A stretch of 47,558 nucleotides of DNA from DATMNI01 sp035570275 (GTDB lineage Bacteria > Acidobacteriota > Terriglobia > Bryobacterales > Bryobacteraceae). Under the pieces are notes generated by a model that was not told the origin of the DNA, made no database searches, and saw only the letters and a program-made list of their open reading frames with translations. Below, piece by piece: positions 1-8,993 of the stretch (positions are counted from its first letter, which is position 1; each line of letters starts with the position of its first letter). Both the position numbers and the translations under genes were made by a program. Where the stretch lies: contig DATMNI010000268.1 in NCBI GenBank assembly GCA_035570275.1, positions 1-47,558 of the forward strand. The letters are read 5' to 3'.

Positions 1-484
1 ACTCCGGCAAGTACTTATCTTCCACAATCGCCACCCCACGCGCGCACCCTAGTAAGAACAACTCCACATTATCGAATAGCCAGCGGTGATAGGCCGGGCC
101 TTGCGCGATTCTTGGGATGTAGCCGCGGCCTTGAACTTCGGCTTTGACCGCCTCGATGATGTTGTGGAGCTGCACCGCCTCGGGAGACGGCCCATCCGGG
201 AACTTCGTCATGATGAAGACGGACGCATCGTAAGTACCCTTCTGGTGAAATTGCGGCAGCTTATCGAAATGCCGCGAGTGGCGGCCGGGATAACGGTCGA
301 ATGTCTCAAGCGCAGTCACGAGTGTCTTATTGTGGTTACGGACTTCCCCTTCCAGCCGGCTCCTCTCGTCTTCGTACCATGGTTGCTTCTCATAGTGCTT
401 CAGTACATCCAACTCCTTTTGGGCAGTCTGGATAAACCTAAAGGTTCGTTCCAACAGCGTGATGGTATCGTCAATGGTTGGCAT
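1..484 (-). CDS. TIR-like / deoxyribosyltransferase-like nucleotide-binding protein, C-terminus off the window
   Basis: An open minus-strand frame begins with ATG at 484 and stays open to the window edge (161 codons seen, no stop). Residues about 1-65 are charged and probably helical. From about residue 83 the text becomes a Rossmann-like strand-helix pattern: a hydrophobic strand SVFIMTKFPDG, a helix with NIIEAVKAEV, then WLFDNVELFLLGC and GVAIVEDKY. This pattern resembles predicted nucleotide-binding proteins of the TIR-like/nucleoside 2-deoxyribosyltransferase-like superfamily; the family assignment is from memory and tentative. The start lies 8 bases after the stop of the TPR-S gene at 493-1887, so the two are very probably co-translated. 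The likely role is nucleotide or NAD handling in a conflict or stress response, but that is inference. The catalytic half may lie beyond the edge. Confidence 0.6.
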   Translation of the reverse strand, partial: MPTIDDTITLLERTFRFIQTAQKELDVLKHYEKQPWYEDERSRLEGEVRNHNKTLVTALETFDRYPGRHSRHFDKLPQFHQKGTYDASVFIMTKFPDGPSPEAVQLHNIIEAVKAEVQGRGYIPRIAQGPAYHRWLFDNVELFLLGCARGVAIVEDKYLPE

Positions 485-492
485 ACCTGCGC

Positions 493-1887
493 TCAACGAG
501 TGGACGCGAGAGTGCTCCGTTGTGTCAGTGCGCCGATCACTTCGGCCAGCCAGCCCTGATCGAGTCCGCGGGCAAGCCGCGCCTCACGAATCAGGGTCAG
601 GTTGTTCGCGGTAGTGGCCGGCTCCCACCCCTCCCGCACACTGGCCATCGCGGTGGAGAGATACCGGAACACTTCCGCCTCCCGGTTCTCCAGCACGGCC
701 AGTTCGAGCAGAGTGGCATAGTCCCAGTAGATGGGTTTGGTTCCGCGTAGTCTCTGGGTCACGGCGAAGCGCACTACGGGCAACAGTTCGTTTTCCTTGC
801 GAATTGCCTCTTCGTCTCCCCTTATTTCCAGCAAGGTCACGGCGTTAATCCCAGGGTATGAATCCCGGAGATCGGCCTCAAACCCCTGGACGTAGGTGGC
901 GATTGCCTTTTCCAGATAGCCGGCCGCGATCCACGCCTGGCCCTGTTTCCTGGCATCCATCCACCGATCCTTATAGATGCGGCCCAGCAGGCCAAGGGTT
1001 TCCGAACTTGGGCCCTGCTCGTTGAGCACCGCTTCCAGCACTCGCGACGCTTCTTCCCGGCGACCTGCCCGATTCAGTGCAAACCCGTACTGCTCCCGTA
1101 CCATGATGGATCGCTTTAGGGCATGGGGAAGCCTCTCATAGAGACCGATCATGCGGTCCCAACGCGACAGCGCCCGCCACGTCAGATACAAATCCACGAT
1201 CACGCCAATTTCCACGCCATCGAGATCCCCGAGTTCCAATTCAATCCTCTCGACCCCGTCAACGTCTCCGACGTCGCGCGCCTTCGCCAGTTCGTGCTTT
1301 CGCTGGATGGAATACTGTACGCGGTCGCGGAATACATCGGTCTTCAGGTGCGCAACGTCCGGCGCCCGATACCCCCCTAGCAACTGGAACATAGGGCTGT
1401 CGACGGCGGGTTCGCCCTTAGCGTCACTCCGCAGGTCCAGCAGGCGTTGGGTTAACTTGCTCGTCAACTCGGAGGCCTCCCGCGGTCCGAAACGGTTTCC
1501 TTCACCCAGCCGGTAAGGAAGAGCTCGCAAGAAGTTCAAATCGAACGGCAGCCGCTGATGGTCCGCGAAGATGGCAAGTGTGGTAGACGGCCGGGTCGCA
1601 TGCCGCACGCCTAGTTCGTAATACACATTCGCATTTCCCGTGGTCAGATCGGCGATGGCATAATCGCACAACAAAAGCCGCTCGAACATGGGCTTGTGGA
1701 TGATGCCGCCGGTGCGCTCTTCGTCCGCCCGGATGGGTTCCAGACCGGCCCCTTCTACCGCGGGCCGTATGGCCTGTTCGTAAATCTCGTCAAAGTCGAT
1801 TTCCGCCAGAGTGATCGGGTCTTTCTTGACGCCAAACGGCATTAATACAAAACACAACGGACGTTCCGAAAGACGTTCAGAGGACAT
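493..1887 (-). CDS. TPR-S (MAP3K TRAFs-binding-like) protein with N-terminal deoxyribosyltransferase-like domain
   Basis: 464 residues. Residues about 10-130 carry the signature of the nucleoside 2-deoxyribosyltransferase-like fold: strand CFVLMPFG, an acidic helix with DEIYEQAIRPA, GGIIHKPMFERL, and ADLTTGNANVYYELGVRHA, where the Asn/Tyr/Glu cluster lines the usual active site. The rest (about 180-464) is helical and repeat-like, matching the TPR-S domain annotated as 'MAP3K TRAFs-binding' (DUF4071) in bacteria. TPR-S proteins are known from comparative genomics as sensor parts of NTP-dependent conflict systems. Here the gene is followed after 8 bases by a second nucleotide-binding-fold gene, which supports a two-gene module. 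No strong ribosome binding site is visible before the ATG at 1887. Enzymatic activity is not shown by the sequence; the domain call is fairly firm, the biological role is inferred. Confidence 0.72.
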   Translation of the reverse strand: MSSERLSERPLCFVLMPFGVKKDPITLAEIDFDEIYEQAIRPAVEGAGLEPIRADEERTGGIIHKPMFERLLLCDYAIADLTTGNANVYYELGVRHATRPSTTLAIFADHQRLPFDLNFLRALPYRLGEGNRFGPREASELTSKLTQRLLDLRSDAKGEPAVDSPMFQLLGGYRAPDVAHLKTDVFRDRVQYSIQRKHELAKARDVGDVDGVERIELELGDLDGVEIGVIVDLYLTWRALSRWDRMIGLYERLPHALKRSIMVREQYGFALNRAGRREEASRVLEAVLNEQGPSSETLGLLGRIYKDRWMDARKQGQAWIAAGYLEKAIATYVQGFEADLRDSYPGINAVTLLEIRGDEEAIRKENELLPVVRFAVTQRLRGTKPIYWDYATLLELAVLENREAEVFRYLSTAMASVREGWEPATTANNLTLIREARLARGLDQGWLAEVIGALTQRSTLASTR

Positions 1888-1911
1888 CGCAGTTTGATGT
1901 TACCACCACCC

Positions 1912-4900
1912 TCAGTTCCTGGTGATGGTCTCGTGCATGTTGAGGATGGCGCGCGTCACCGTGGTCATGGCGGCGAGTTCGGCCGGCGGCACATTGGCGG
2001 GCACGGGCGATTCTCCCACGTGGAGCAGTTGCCGCGCGTCGGCAGGGGATTTCCGGAACTGCGTGAGACTGGCGGCATAGAGATCGGCCAGCGTCCTGCG
2101 CTCGATGGGCGTGGGCGCGCGGCTGACGGCGCGCTGGAAAGCCCAATCCACGCGCGCGTTGAGGTCGCGGCCACCCTTCGGAAAATGCTGCAGGATGTTC
2201 TCGGCGAAGACGCGCGCAGCCTCCACGTAAATAGGGTCATTGAGCAGCACCAGCGCCTGCAGCGGCGTGTTCGAGTTCACACGGTTTATGGTGCATTCTT
2301 CGCGCGTGGGGGCATCGAAAGTCAGCAGGCTGGGGTGCAGAAAGCTGCGCTGCCAGAAGGTGTAGACGCCCCTTCGATACAGATCGGCGCCGCGGCTGGC
2401 GGCGTACTCGCGCTTGGGAAAATTCAGCGTGGCCAGGTAGCCATCGGGTTCGTAGGGCCGGGCGCTGGGCCCGCCGAACCTGGGCGCCAGCAGCCCGGAG
2501 ACAGATAGCGCCACGTCATGCACCACCTCGGCATCCACGCGGAAGCGGCTCTGGCGCGCCAGCAGGCGATTGTCCGGGTCGCGTTCGTCCAGTTGCTCGC
2601 TGGCCATGGAAGACTGGCGATAGGTTTGGCTGGTGACGATGGTGCGGATGAGGTGCTTGACGTCCCAGGCGTGCGCGGGACCGTTGCGATCTTCGGGGGC
2701 GCGATACTCGGGCTTGACGAATTCGGCGGCCAGCCAATCCAGCAGTTCCAGATTGGTGGGCCACTCACCCTGCGAGCCCAGATCGTCCAACGATTTCGAG
2801 AGACCGATGCCGAAGAACTGACGCCAGACGCGATTGACGTAAACCCTGGGCGTCAACACGTTGTCGGGCGACACCAGCCAATTGGCCAGATCGAGCCGCG
2901 TGGCGCGCCGGCCGCCGGTTTCCAGCTTGCCCAGGAAAGCGGGGATCGCGGGCTGCACAATGTCGCCGTTCTCATTCATCCAATCGCCGCGCGGCAGGAC
3001 GCGCGTTACGGCCGGTTCGGTGGCCTCCGTGACTACGATGCGCGGGATGGCGGATTCGAGCATGGCGGCCGCCATCTGCAACCGGGCCACCTCGCCGGCT
3101 TCGGGCTGCGCCTCCGTCATGGCGAACTGGAAGTACTTTGACACGGCGGCTTCTTGCTCCGCAGTGCGTTTGTCTTCGGCGACGCGCAACGCCCGCAGCG
3201 CCGCATCCGGCGCTTCCTTGCCCTTGTCGGGAGGCGGCCACGAGTATTCGCCCGACGAAAGCGCCAGACGGAAGCGGCCCATGGTGGCGCGGCGAACGTC
3301 GGAATCCTGATGGATGCGAACGGTGATCGCGGAGCCGGCCTGGGTGCGCACGGGTTGCGCGAACCGCAGCGTGAGGAAAGCCTTGGCCTGGTCGTCGTGC
3401 GGGGTGATGGCCCAACCGGTCTTGGGGTCGCCATCGATGGCGCCGATGGGAAGATACTGGTCGGACTGGTTGGTCAGATTGGAAGCGGCCAGGGAGAACG
3501 GCAGGTTCCGGCGCGCGCCTTTGGGGTCGCCATCGACTTCGGTTTCGGCTTCGATCTCGGTCAGAATCATGCGGTCGGCCCCGCGCGCCACGCGCAGGCC
3601 CGGCAGGCTTTCGTCCTGCACCACCTGCAGCCCCAGCGCGGTCCAAGTACCCTGGCCGGGCTTAAACGTAACGGTGTAGGTTTCGTTATCGGGGTTGGGG
3701 CCGCCGGCCACGATCAAGCCATTGCCGGGCTTGCGCTCATCCACGCCGGTGCCGCCCTCATAGCTGCTGAACTCCACCGGCTGCTCATTGTAGACCTTCA
3801 ACACCGCGCCGTTCCGCGACTGGGCCGACACGGGACGCTGGAACCGCCAGGCAATCTCGCCGCCATCGTAGCGGGCCAGCAGTTGCTTCTCCCATTCGGC
3901 GCGGCGAGGCTCCAGCGCGGCCATTTTGACCGCGAGGCGCTGGCGCGCGGTGGCGAGGCGATCCTTCAACTCGTCAGCCTGCGTCTGCTGTTCCGGAGTG
4001 GGCAGCGCCAGTTGCGATCCCCAGGCCGCCTTGCCGCGGTCGGGCACGAGGCCGGTCTCCTTAATGTCGGCGAAGAAGGCTTTCATGGCGTAGAAGTCGC
4101 GCTGCGTGAACGGATCGAACTTGTGATCGTGGCACTCGGCGCATCCCAGGGTGCTGCCCATCCAGACGGCCACCGTGGTGCGGACGCGGTCGGCGGCGTA
4201 CTTCGCGAGGTACTCTTTGGGCTGCAGGCCACCTTCGGCGGATGTGCGGTTGAGGCGATTGTAGGCGGAGGCAACGCGCTGCTCCGTGGTGGCGTTGGGG
4301 ATCAGGTCACCGGCAAGCTGCTCGCGCGTGAATTCGTCGAAGGGCCGGTTATCGCGGTAGACGCGCAATACGTAATCGCGGTAGGGCCACGCAGGAAACG
4401 CGTTGTCGCCGTGGAAGCCGCAGGTATCGGCGTAGCGGACGTCGTCCAGCCAGTGCATGGTCTGCTGCTCGGCATATTGCGGCGAGGCCATCAGGCGATC
4501 CACCAGACTCTCATAGGCGTCGGGCCTGGTGTCTTGCAGATAGGCGGCAACTTCTTCGGGCGTGGGCGGGAGGCCGGTCAGGTCCAAGGTTACGCGGCGG
4601 ATGAGCGTGCGGCGGTCAGCCTCAGGCGAAGGCTGAAGACCTTCGCGCGTGAGGCGCTGGCGAATGAAAAAGTCGATGGGGTTGCCCGATCCAGCAGTAG
4701 ACTGGCCCGCGACCTGGAAGGTCGCGGCCACCGACGCGGCCACGATGGGTTGATAGGCCCAGTGGCCCTCGTACTTCGCGCCTTCGGCCACCCAACGGCG
4801 GATGGTGTCTTTCTGCGCCGCGGTCAGTTCCTTGTGGGCAAAGGGCGGCGGCATGACGCGCGGGCCGGTGGCGAAAACGCGCTGGACGATGGCGCTTTTA

Positions 4901-5157
4901 TCGGGATCGCCGGGGACGATCGGCGTCACCCCGCTCTTGGTGGGTTTCAGGGCCTCGTCGCGAAGGTCCAGACGCATGCCGGCCATGCGCGAACTCTTAT
5001 CCGGGCCGTGGCAGCGGAAACAGGTTCCCGACATGATGGGCCGGATGTCGCGATTGAAGCGGACCTGGGCGGGAGCGGCGGCCACGAGGAGGAGGAGGCC
5101 GGCGGCCCTAAGGGAACGGCGGATACGGCGAGCCGACATAAGATTCATCTGGTCCAT
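1912..5157 (-). CDS. PSD1/DUF1549-DUF1553 planctomycete-type cytochrome c protein
   Basis: 1081 residues from the ATG at 5157, chosen because a GGAG lies 7 bases upstream and a signal peptide (RRIRRSLRAAGLLLLVAAAPAQ) follows at once. The open frame continues 67 codons further upstream without resembling protein. Domain order: a PSCyt1 haem site, CFRCHGPD, near residue 50; DUF1549 (PSCyt2) with a second haem-type motif, CAECHDHKFDPF; a central beta-rich part resembling a carbohydrate-binding or discoidin-like module (about 400-620); and the DUF1553 (PSD1) region with the family phrase NRVWRQFFGIGL. These proteins are exported and, in Planctomycetes and Acidobacteria, occur with DUF1501/DUF1552 partners. 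Here the divergent DUF1552 gene starts at 6125. The family is thought to act in polysaccharide breakdown, but the reaction is unknown. The stop lies 24 bases before the TPR-S gene on the same strand. Confidence 0.9.
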   Translation of the reverse strand: MDQMNLMSARRIRRSLRAAGLLLLVAAAPAQVRFNRDIRPIMSGTCFRCHGPDKSSRMAGMRLDLRDEALKPTKSGVTPIVPGDPDKSAIVQRVFATGPRVMPPPFAHKELTAAQKDTIRRWVAEGAKYEGHWAYQPIVAASVAATFQVAGQSTAGSGNPIDFFIRQRLTREGLQPSPEADRRTLIRRVTLDLTGLPPTPEEVAAYLQDTRPDAYESLVDRLMASPQYAEQQTMHWLDDVRYADTCGFHGDNAFPAWPYRDYVLRVYRDNRPFDEFTREQLAGDLIPNATTEQRVASAYNRLNRTSAEGGLQPKEYLAKYAADRVRTTVAVWMGSTLGCAECHDHKFDPFTQRDFYAMKAFFADIKETGLVPDRGKAAWGSQLALPTPEQQTQADELKDRLATARQRLAVKMAALEPRRAEWEKQLLARYDGGEIAWRFQRPVSAQSRNGAVLKVYNEQPVEFSSYEGGTGVDERKPGNGLIVAGGPNPDNETYTVTFKPGQGTWTALGLQVVQDESLPGLRVARGADRMILTEIEAETEVDGDPKGARRNLPFSLAASNLTNQSDQYLPIGAIDGDPKTGWAITPHDDQAKAFLTLRFAQPVRTQAGSAITVRIHQDSDVRRATMGRFRLALSSGEYSWPPPDKGKEAPDAALRALRVAEDKRTAEQEAAVSKYFQFAMTEAQPEAGEVARLQMAAAMLESAIPRIVVTEATEPAVTRVLPRGDWMNENGDIVQPAIPAFLGKLETGGRRATRLDLANWLVSPDNVLTPRVYVNRVWRQFFGIGLSKSLDDLGSQGEWPTNLELLDWLAAEFVKPEYRAPEDRNGPAHAWDVKHLIRTIVTSQTYRQSSMASEQLDERDPDNRLLARQSRFRVDAEVVHDVALSVSGLLAPRFGGPSARPYEPDGYLATLNFPKREYAASRGADLYRRGVYTFWQRSFLHPSLLTFDAPTREECTINRVNSNTPLQALVLLNDPIYVEAARVFAENILQHFPKGGRDLNARVDWAFQRAVSRAPTPIERRTLADLYAASLTQFRKSPADARQLLHVGESPVPANVPPAELAAMTTVTRAILNMHETITRN

Positions 5158-6124
5158 ATCATAGCTCCGTTGCCCGCACGCGGGGTTTGGGAGCCGGCGG
5201 GACTTGGCTGGACTGGGGCGAAACCAAGCTGGGCGAAACGAAGCCGGGCGAAACGAAGCCAATTCGCGGCAGGGCTGGCGTGTGCCCCGCCGCCACCGCT
5301 CCTCGAAGAGCGACGCTGGAGGGGAGGCGGTTGGGCCGGAGGGCGAAGGCCAGATCAATATAGCAGAACGAACCCAATTCCGATTGACAGGAAAAGGGTT
5401 GTGGAATGGGTTGGCTGGGGGCGGGGCGGTTTACGGCGGGACGGTTTGCGGTGGCACTGGGGCGTAACGCGAGCCGATGAATGGAGCCGCGTGGTTGAGC
5501 TTTTAGCAACATTTTATTATGGAAAGGGGCAGGGCCGAACCGAGTTGGCGGGACCTGCCCTACTACTCGCTCATGGTAGCAGGCGGGATGGCCGGGAGAT
5601 TGGGGTTGAGTCCGTAAGGCGCTGAAAACAAGGCTGAGATTGTTTGCGGTTGGGTGGCAATGGGATTGGCGGGAGGGTTTTATCGATCACATCTGACCGG
5701 ACACGTGCGGCGCGATTAGCGTGGCTCCGTGCCCGCGGCGGTTCCGATGGGTCCTGCTGTTTGCCGGATCTAATGGGGGTTGACGGACGGATGGCCAAAC
5801 TGACCCACTGCCAGGTCCCGCCATGCCTTCAGATCCAGAAAGGTGGCGAGAGGCTGGCTCGCTGCCGCATCGCGCCGGCGGATTAACTAACTATCCGCCG
5901 CACTCTCGAAAGTCGCTGGTGGAAGTTAGGCTGCGCGCCAACTCCCGGCGGGCGGATTGACTCTCGAAAGTCGCTTGTGGAGGTTCGGCTGCGCGCCCAC
6001 TCCCGGCGGGCGGATTGCCAATCCGCCGCAGCTTGCCAAGCTGCCCCACATAATCTGACCCACAATTGTCTTGGGTGCCGATAAGGCGGGTACAATTGAC
6101 AGGTAAGGCCCAACGCGAGGGGAG
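5158..6124. other. Long divergent intergenic region without a convincing gene
   Basis: This 967-base gap separates the divergent PSD1 and DUF1552 genes, so it must hold both promoters, although no clean -35/-10 pair stands out. Open frames here are GC-rich shadows with Pro/Arg-rich, low-complexity translations and no family resemblance. Its right end holds a two-copy 58-bp tandem repeat (5903-6018), followed by short palindromes of the kind GCAGCTTGCCAAGCTGC near 6027-6043. Confidence 0.6.
5903..6018. repeat. Two tandem copies of a dispersed 58-bp repeat (family A)
   Basis: Copy 1 is 5903-5960 and copy 2 is 5961-6018; both start CTCTCGAAAGTCGCT and end CCCGGCGGGCGGATTG. They differ at only a few positions. 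The second copy continues into palindromic words (GCGGATTGCCAATCCGC, GCAGCTTGCCAAGCTGC). The same block recurs inverted at 40891-40984, and the palindromic words recur at 9998-10115. Confidence 0.85.
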
Positions 6125-7474
6125 ATGACGATTCGCCGCCACATTCCGATTTCCCGCCGAACGCTGCTCCGGGGCGCGGGCGCAAGCCTTGCCCTGCCAT
6201 GGCTGGAGGGGATGAACGCCTTGGGGGCCACGCCGCGCTCGCCGGTCCGCATGGCCATCCTTTACATGCCCAACGGCGTGCGCGAGGATATGTGGACGCC
6301 GCAAGGGACGGGTCCGCGCGGATTCACGCTCTCGCCGACGCTGGAACCTCTGGCCGATCTCAAGGACGAACTGGTCATCGCCACCAACCTCTGGAACCAG
6401 GCGGCCAAAGGCAGCGAAGGCCACTACGTCAAGACGTCGGGCTTTCTGACCTGCACCACGGTCAGCAAGACCTTGGGTGTCGACATCAATTGCCACGGTA
6501 TTTCCATGGATCAGGTGGCGGCCAAGGCTACGGGCGAGCGCACGCCCATCGCCTCGCTGGAACTGGGCACCGCGCCGGTGGCCACGGGCGTCGACACCAA
6601 TGTCGGCTACACGCGCGTTTACGGTTCGCACATCGCCTGGGGCGGCCCCACCAGCCCGGTGGCCAAGGAGATCAATCCGCGTTTCGTCTACGAACGCCTG
6701 CTGCGCGCCACCCGGCCGCAGACGAACGCCGCCAAGGACGACCTGCTGCTGCTCGACCAGGTGCAGGACGACGCCAGGCAACTGCGCGGCCAACTCGGCG
6801 CCGCCGACAAACTGCGGCTTGACGAATACCTCTCGGTGGTGCGCGCGCTGGAAGTGCGGGTGGAACGAACCGGCAACCTGCATCACACCAAGTGGAAGCC
6901 GCGCGCCCTGGCAAAAGGAATGCCGGACCCCGCAGGCCCGCCGCAAGGCATGCCCAAACAACATGCCGAGCATGTGCGCCTGATGCTCGACATGATCGCG
7001 CTGGCTTTTCAGACCGATACCACGCGCATCGCCACCTTTATGTTCGGCAACGCCGTCAGCAACGAGAATTTCGGGTTCCTGGAAGGCGTCACGGGAGCGC
7101 ACCACTCACTCTCGCACCACCAGAACGACGCCGACAAGCTGCGCCAGTACCAGCTCATCAACCGCTGGCACGTGGACCAGTACGCGTATCTGCTGCGCAA
7201 ACTCCGCGCCGTTAAGGAAGGCGAGCGCAGCCTGCTGGACAGTTCCATGATCGTCCTGGGCGCCGGCCTGCGCGATGGCAACAAGCACGACCCGCACAAT
7301 CTCCCGATTGTGCTGGCCGGCCGCGCCGGGGGCCGGATTGCCACCGGACAGCATTTGACTTACACGCCCGACACACCCCTGGCCAACTTCTGGATGTCGA
7401 TGCTGGACGCCTTCGGAACGCCGGTGGAGCGTTTCGCCGACAGCACGGGTTGCCTGGCGGGCGTGCTGGCGTAG
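6125..7474 (+). CDS. DUF1552 domain protein, Tat-exported
   Basis: 449 residues. The N-terminus has a twin-arginine signal (SRRTLLRGAGASLALPWLEG) and then the DUF1552 body, recognised by VRMAILYMPNGVREDMW near the start, FTLSPTLEPLADLKDELVI, and the closing region with HHSLSHHQND, the helix around QYAYLLRKL, and MIVLGAGLRDGNKHD. DUF1552 belongs to the alkaline-phosphatase/sulfatase-like DUF1501 group that accompanies planctomycete-type cytochromes; its substrate is unknown. The length fits the family. A purine-rich GAGGGGAG sits directly before the ATG. The divergent PSD1 cytochrome gene at 1912-5157 is the expected partner, though the usual arrangement is co-directional rather than divergent. 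Confidence 0.88.
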   Translation: MTIRRHIPISRRTLLRGAGASLALPWLEGMNALGATPRSPVRMAILYMPNGVREDMWTPQGTGPRGFTLSPTLEPLADLKDELVIATNLWNQAAKGSEGHYVKTSGFLTCTTVSKTLGVDINCHGISMDQVAAKATGERTPIASLELGTAPVATGVDTNVGYTRVYGSHIAWGGPTSPVAKEINPRFVYERLLRATRPQTNAAKDDLLLLDQVQDDARQLRGQLGAADKLRLDEYLSVVRALEVRVERTGNLHHTKWKPRALAKGMPDPAGPPQGMPKQHAEHVRLMLDMIALAFQTDTTRIATFMFGNAVSNENFGFLEGVTGAHHSLSHHQNDADKLRQYQLINRWHVDQYAYLLRKLRAVKEGERSLLDSSMIVLGAGLRDGNKHDPHNLPIVLAGRAGGRIATGQHLTYTPDTPLANFWMSMLDAFGTPVERFADSTGCLAGVLA

Positions 7475-7523
7475 GCGCCGGTCGCGACCCCGAGTGGGTC
7501 ACGACCACGCCGGGGTTTCGGGC

Positions 7524-8795
7524 TTATTTGTAGACCGTGCCGGCCTTCATTACGAACTTTACGCGGCGGAGCGCGGAGATATCTTTAACGGGGTCGCCCT
7601 CTACGGCGATCAGATCGGCGAGCATGCCGCTCTTCACCTGGCCGATGTTCATGTGCAGAACCTGGCCGGCCACCGAGGTGGCCGACTTCAGCGCTGCCGC
7701 CGCGGGCATGCCGTAATCGACCATCAGTTCGAGTTCGCGTGCGTTTTCGCCGTGCGGGAAGACACCCACGTCGCTGCCGCTGAGGATGGTGACGCCGGCA
7801 TCCAGTGCGGCTTTGAAACTGGCCCGTTTGCGCGCGATGCCCTGGGGCTCGGGCTGCTGGCCTCTTGTCCAACCGGCGTACTGGCTGTTGGCGTCGCCCG
7901 CGGCTAACGTGGGGCAGAGGGCCACGTGGTGTTCCGCCATCAGCTTGAAGACTTCGGGCGTGCCGCCATCGCCGTGCTCGATGGTTTCGGCGCCGCCCAG
8001 GATGGCGCGCCGCATGCCTTCCGGAGTGGCGGCGTGGACGGCCACGGGCACGCCGGCGCTCCTGGCGGTTTCGACGGCGAGCTTCATTTCGTCGAGCGAG
8101 AAAGTCGGGCGCGCTCCGGGGCCCGGGCCCCAGCGATAGTCGCCGTAGAGCTTGATCCAGTCGGCGCCGTGGCCGATCTGGTCGCGGACCACGCGGATCA
8201 GGCTGTCGATGCCGTCAGCTTCTTCGGCGCCTTGCGGCACGCGCCATTCGAGTGCGAAGCCCTTGGGGGCGTAGCTGCCGGTGGCGACGATGGCGCGCGT
8301 GGAGGCGAGAACGCGCGGGCCGGGAACGATGCCCTGGGCCACGGCCTGCTTGAGTTCGACATCGGCGTAAGCGGCGCCTTCGGTGCCGAGATCGCGCACG
8401 GTAGTGAAGCCGGCCATCAGGGTGGCATGCAGATGGTTGACGGCGCGCGCCACCCGGAGGGCCAAGCCTTCGTGGGCCACCTGATCGTTCCAGAGCGTCT
8501 CATTGTAGGCGTGCAGCAGGATGTGGGAGTGGCCCTCCACCAGACCCGGCAGCAGTGTGGCGCCCCCCAGATCCACCACCTTGGCGCCGGCCGCGTCAAC
8601 GCCCGCTGCCGGACCGGCGGCGTCGATACGGTCGCCTTTTACGCGGACGGCCCAGCCTTCGTGCATGATCTCGCCATCGAAGACCCGTGCCGGCTTGAGC
8701 AGGGTGATGGCGCCCGGGTCGCGCGCCGGCGGTTGCGCCAGCGCGGCCGCCGAGGCTAGGACGAGGATGAGAACGATGGGACGGCGTGCCAGCAT
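7524..8795 (-). CDS. Exported metal-dependent amidohydrolase
   Basis: 423 residues from the ATG at 8795, selected because a signal peptide (ARRPIVLILVLASAAALAQ) begins there; 56 further upstream codons are open but unlike protein. The amidohydrolase fold is clear: the N-terminal beta segment with GATLLPGLVEGHSHI supplies the HxH metal ligands. WIKLYGDYRW carries the lysine that is often a carbamylated or metal-adjacent residue, VAVHAATPEG and ETIEHGDGG supply two His, and SGSDVGVFPHG the catalytic Asp. The imidazolonepropionase-like branch includes dipeptidases and prolidase-like enzymes working outside the cytoplasm, so a secreted cyclic amide or dipeptide hydrolase is likely. The exact substrate cannot be read from sequence. 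It converges with the DUF1552 gene (49-base gap). Confidence 0.88.
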   Translation of the reverse strand: MLARRPIVLILVLASAAALAQPPARDPGAITLLKPARVFDGEIMHEGWAVRVKGDRIDAAGPAAGVDAAGAKVVDLGGATLLPGLVEGHSHILLHAYNETLWNDQVAHEGLALRVARAVNHLHATLMAGFTTVRDLGTEGAAYADVELKQAVAQGIVPGPRVLASTRAIVATGSYAPKGFALEWRVPQGAEEADGIDSLIRVVRDQIGHGADWIKLYGDYRWGPGPGARPTFSLDEMKLAVETARSAGVPVAVHAATPEGMRRAILGGAETIEHGDGGTPEVFKLMAEHHVALCPTLAAGDANSQYAGWTRGQQPEPQGIARKRASFKAALDAGVTILSGSDVGVFPHGENARELELMVDYGMPAAAALKSATSVAGQVLHMNIGQVKSGMLADLIAVEGDPVKDISALRRVKFVMKAGTVYK

Positions 8796-8993
8796 TCGGC
8801 AATTATATGCCAGTGGCGGTGGGACAGGCCATGGTTTCTTGTGGCCTGTTGGTATGGCGTTCCGCCCGCGAAACTTCATGAAAAACCACGCCAGGCCCCG
8901 GGAGATTCCCGATGGGGCGAGGTGGTTTTTCGACCCTGTGGGGTCTTTCCAAATCGCGGCCAACAGACGACAAAACCCGATCGTCTGTTCTAC

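Noticed and set aside
86..559. Plus-strand frame of 157 codons at the left edge
   Set aside because: It lies antisense to the open minus-strand frame 1-484, which has a Rossmann-like pattern and proper spacing to its neighbour.
3154..5625. Plus-strand frame of 823 codons
   Set aside because: It is a GC-rich shadow of the PSD1 cytochrome gene; its His/Gly/Arg-rich translation has no domain while the other strand has complete motifs.
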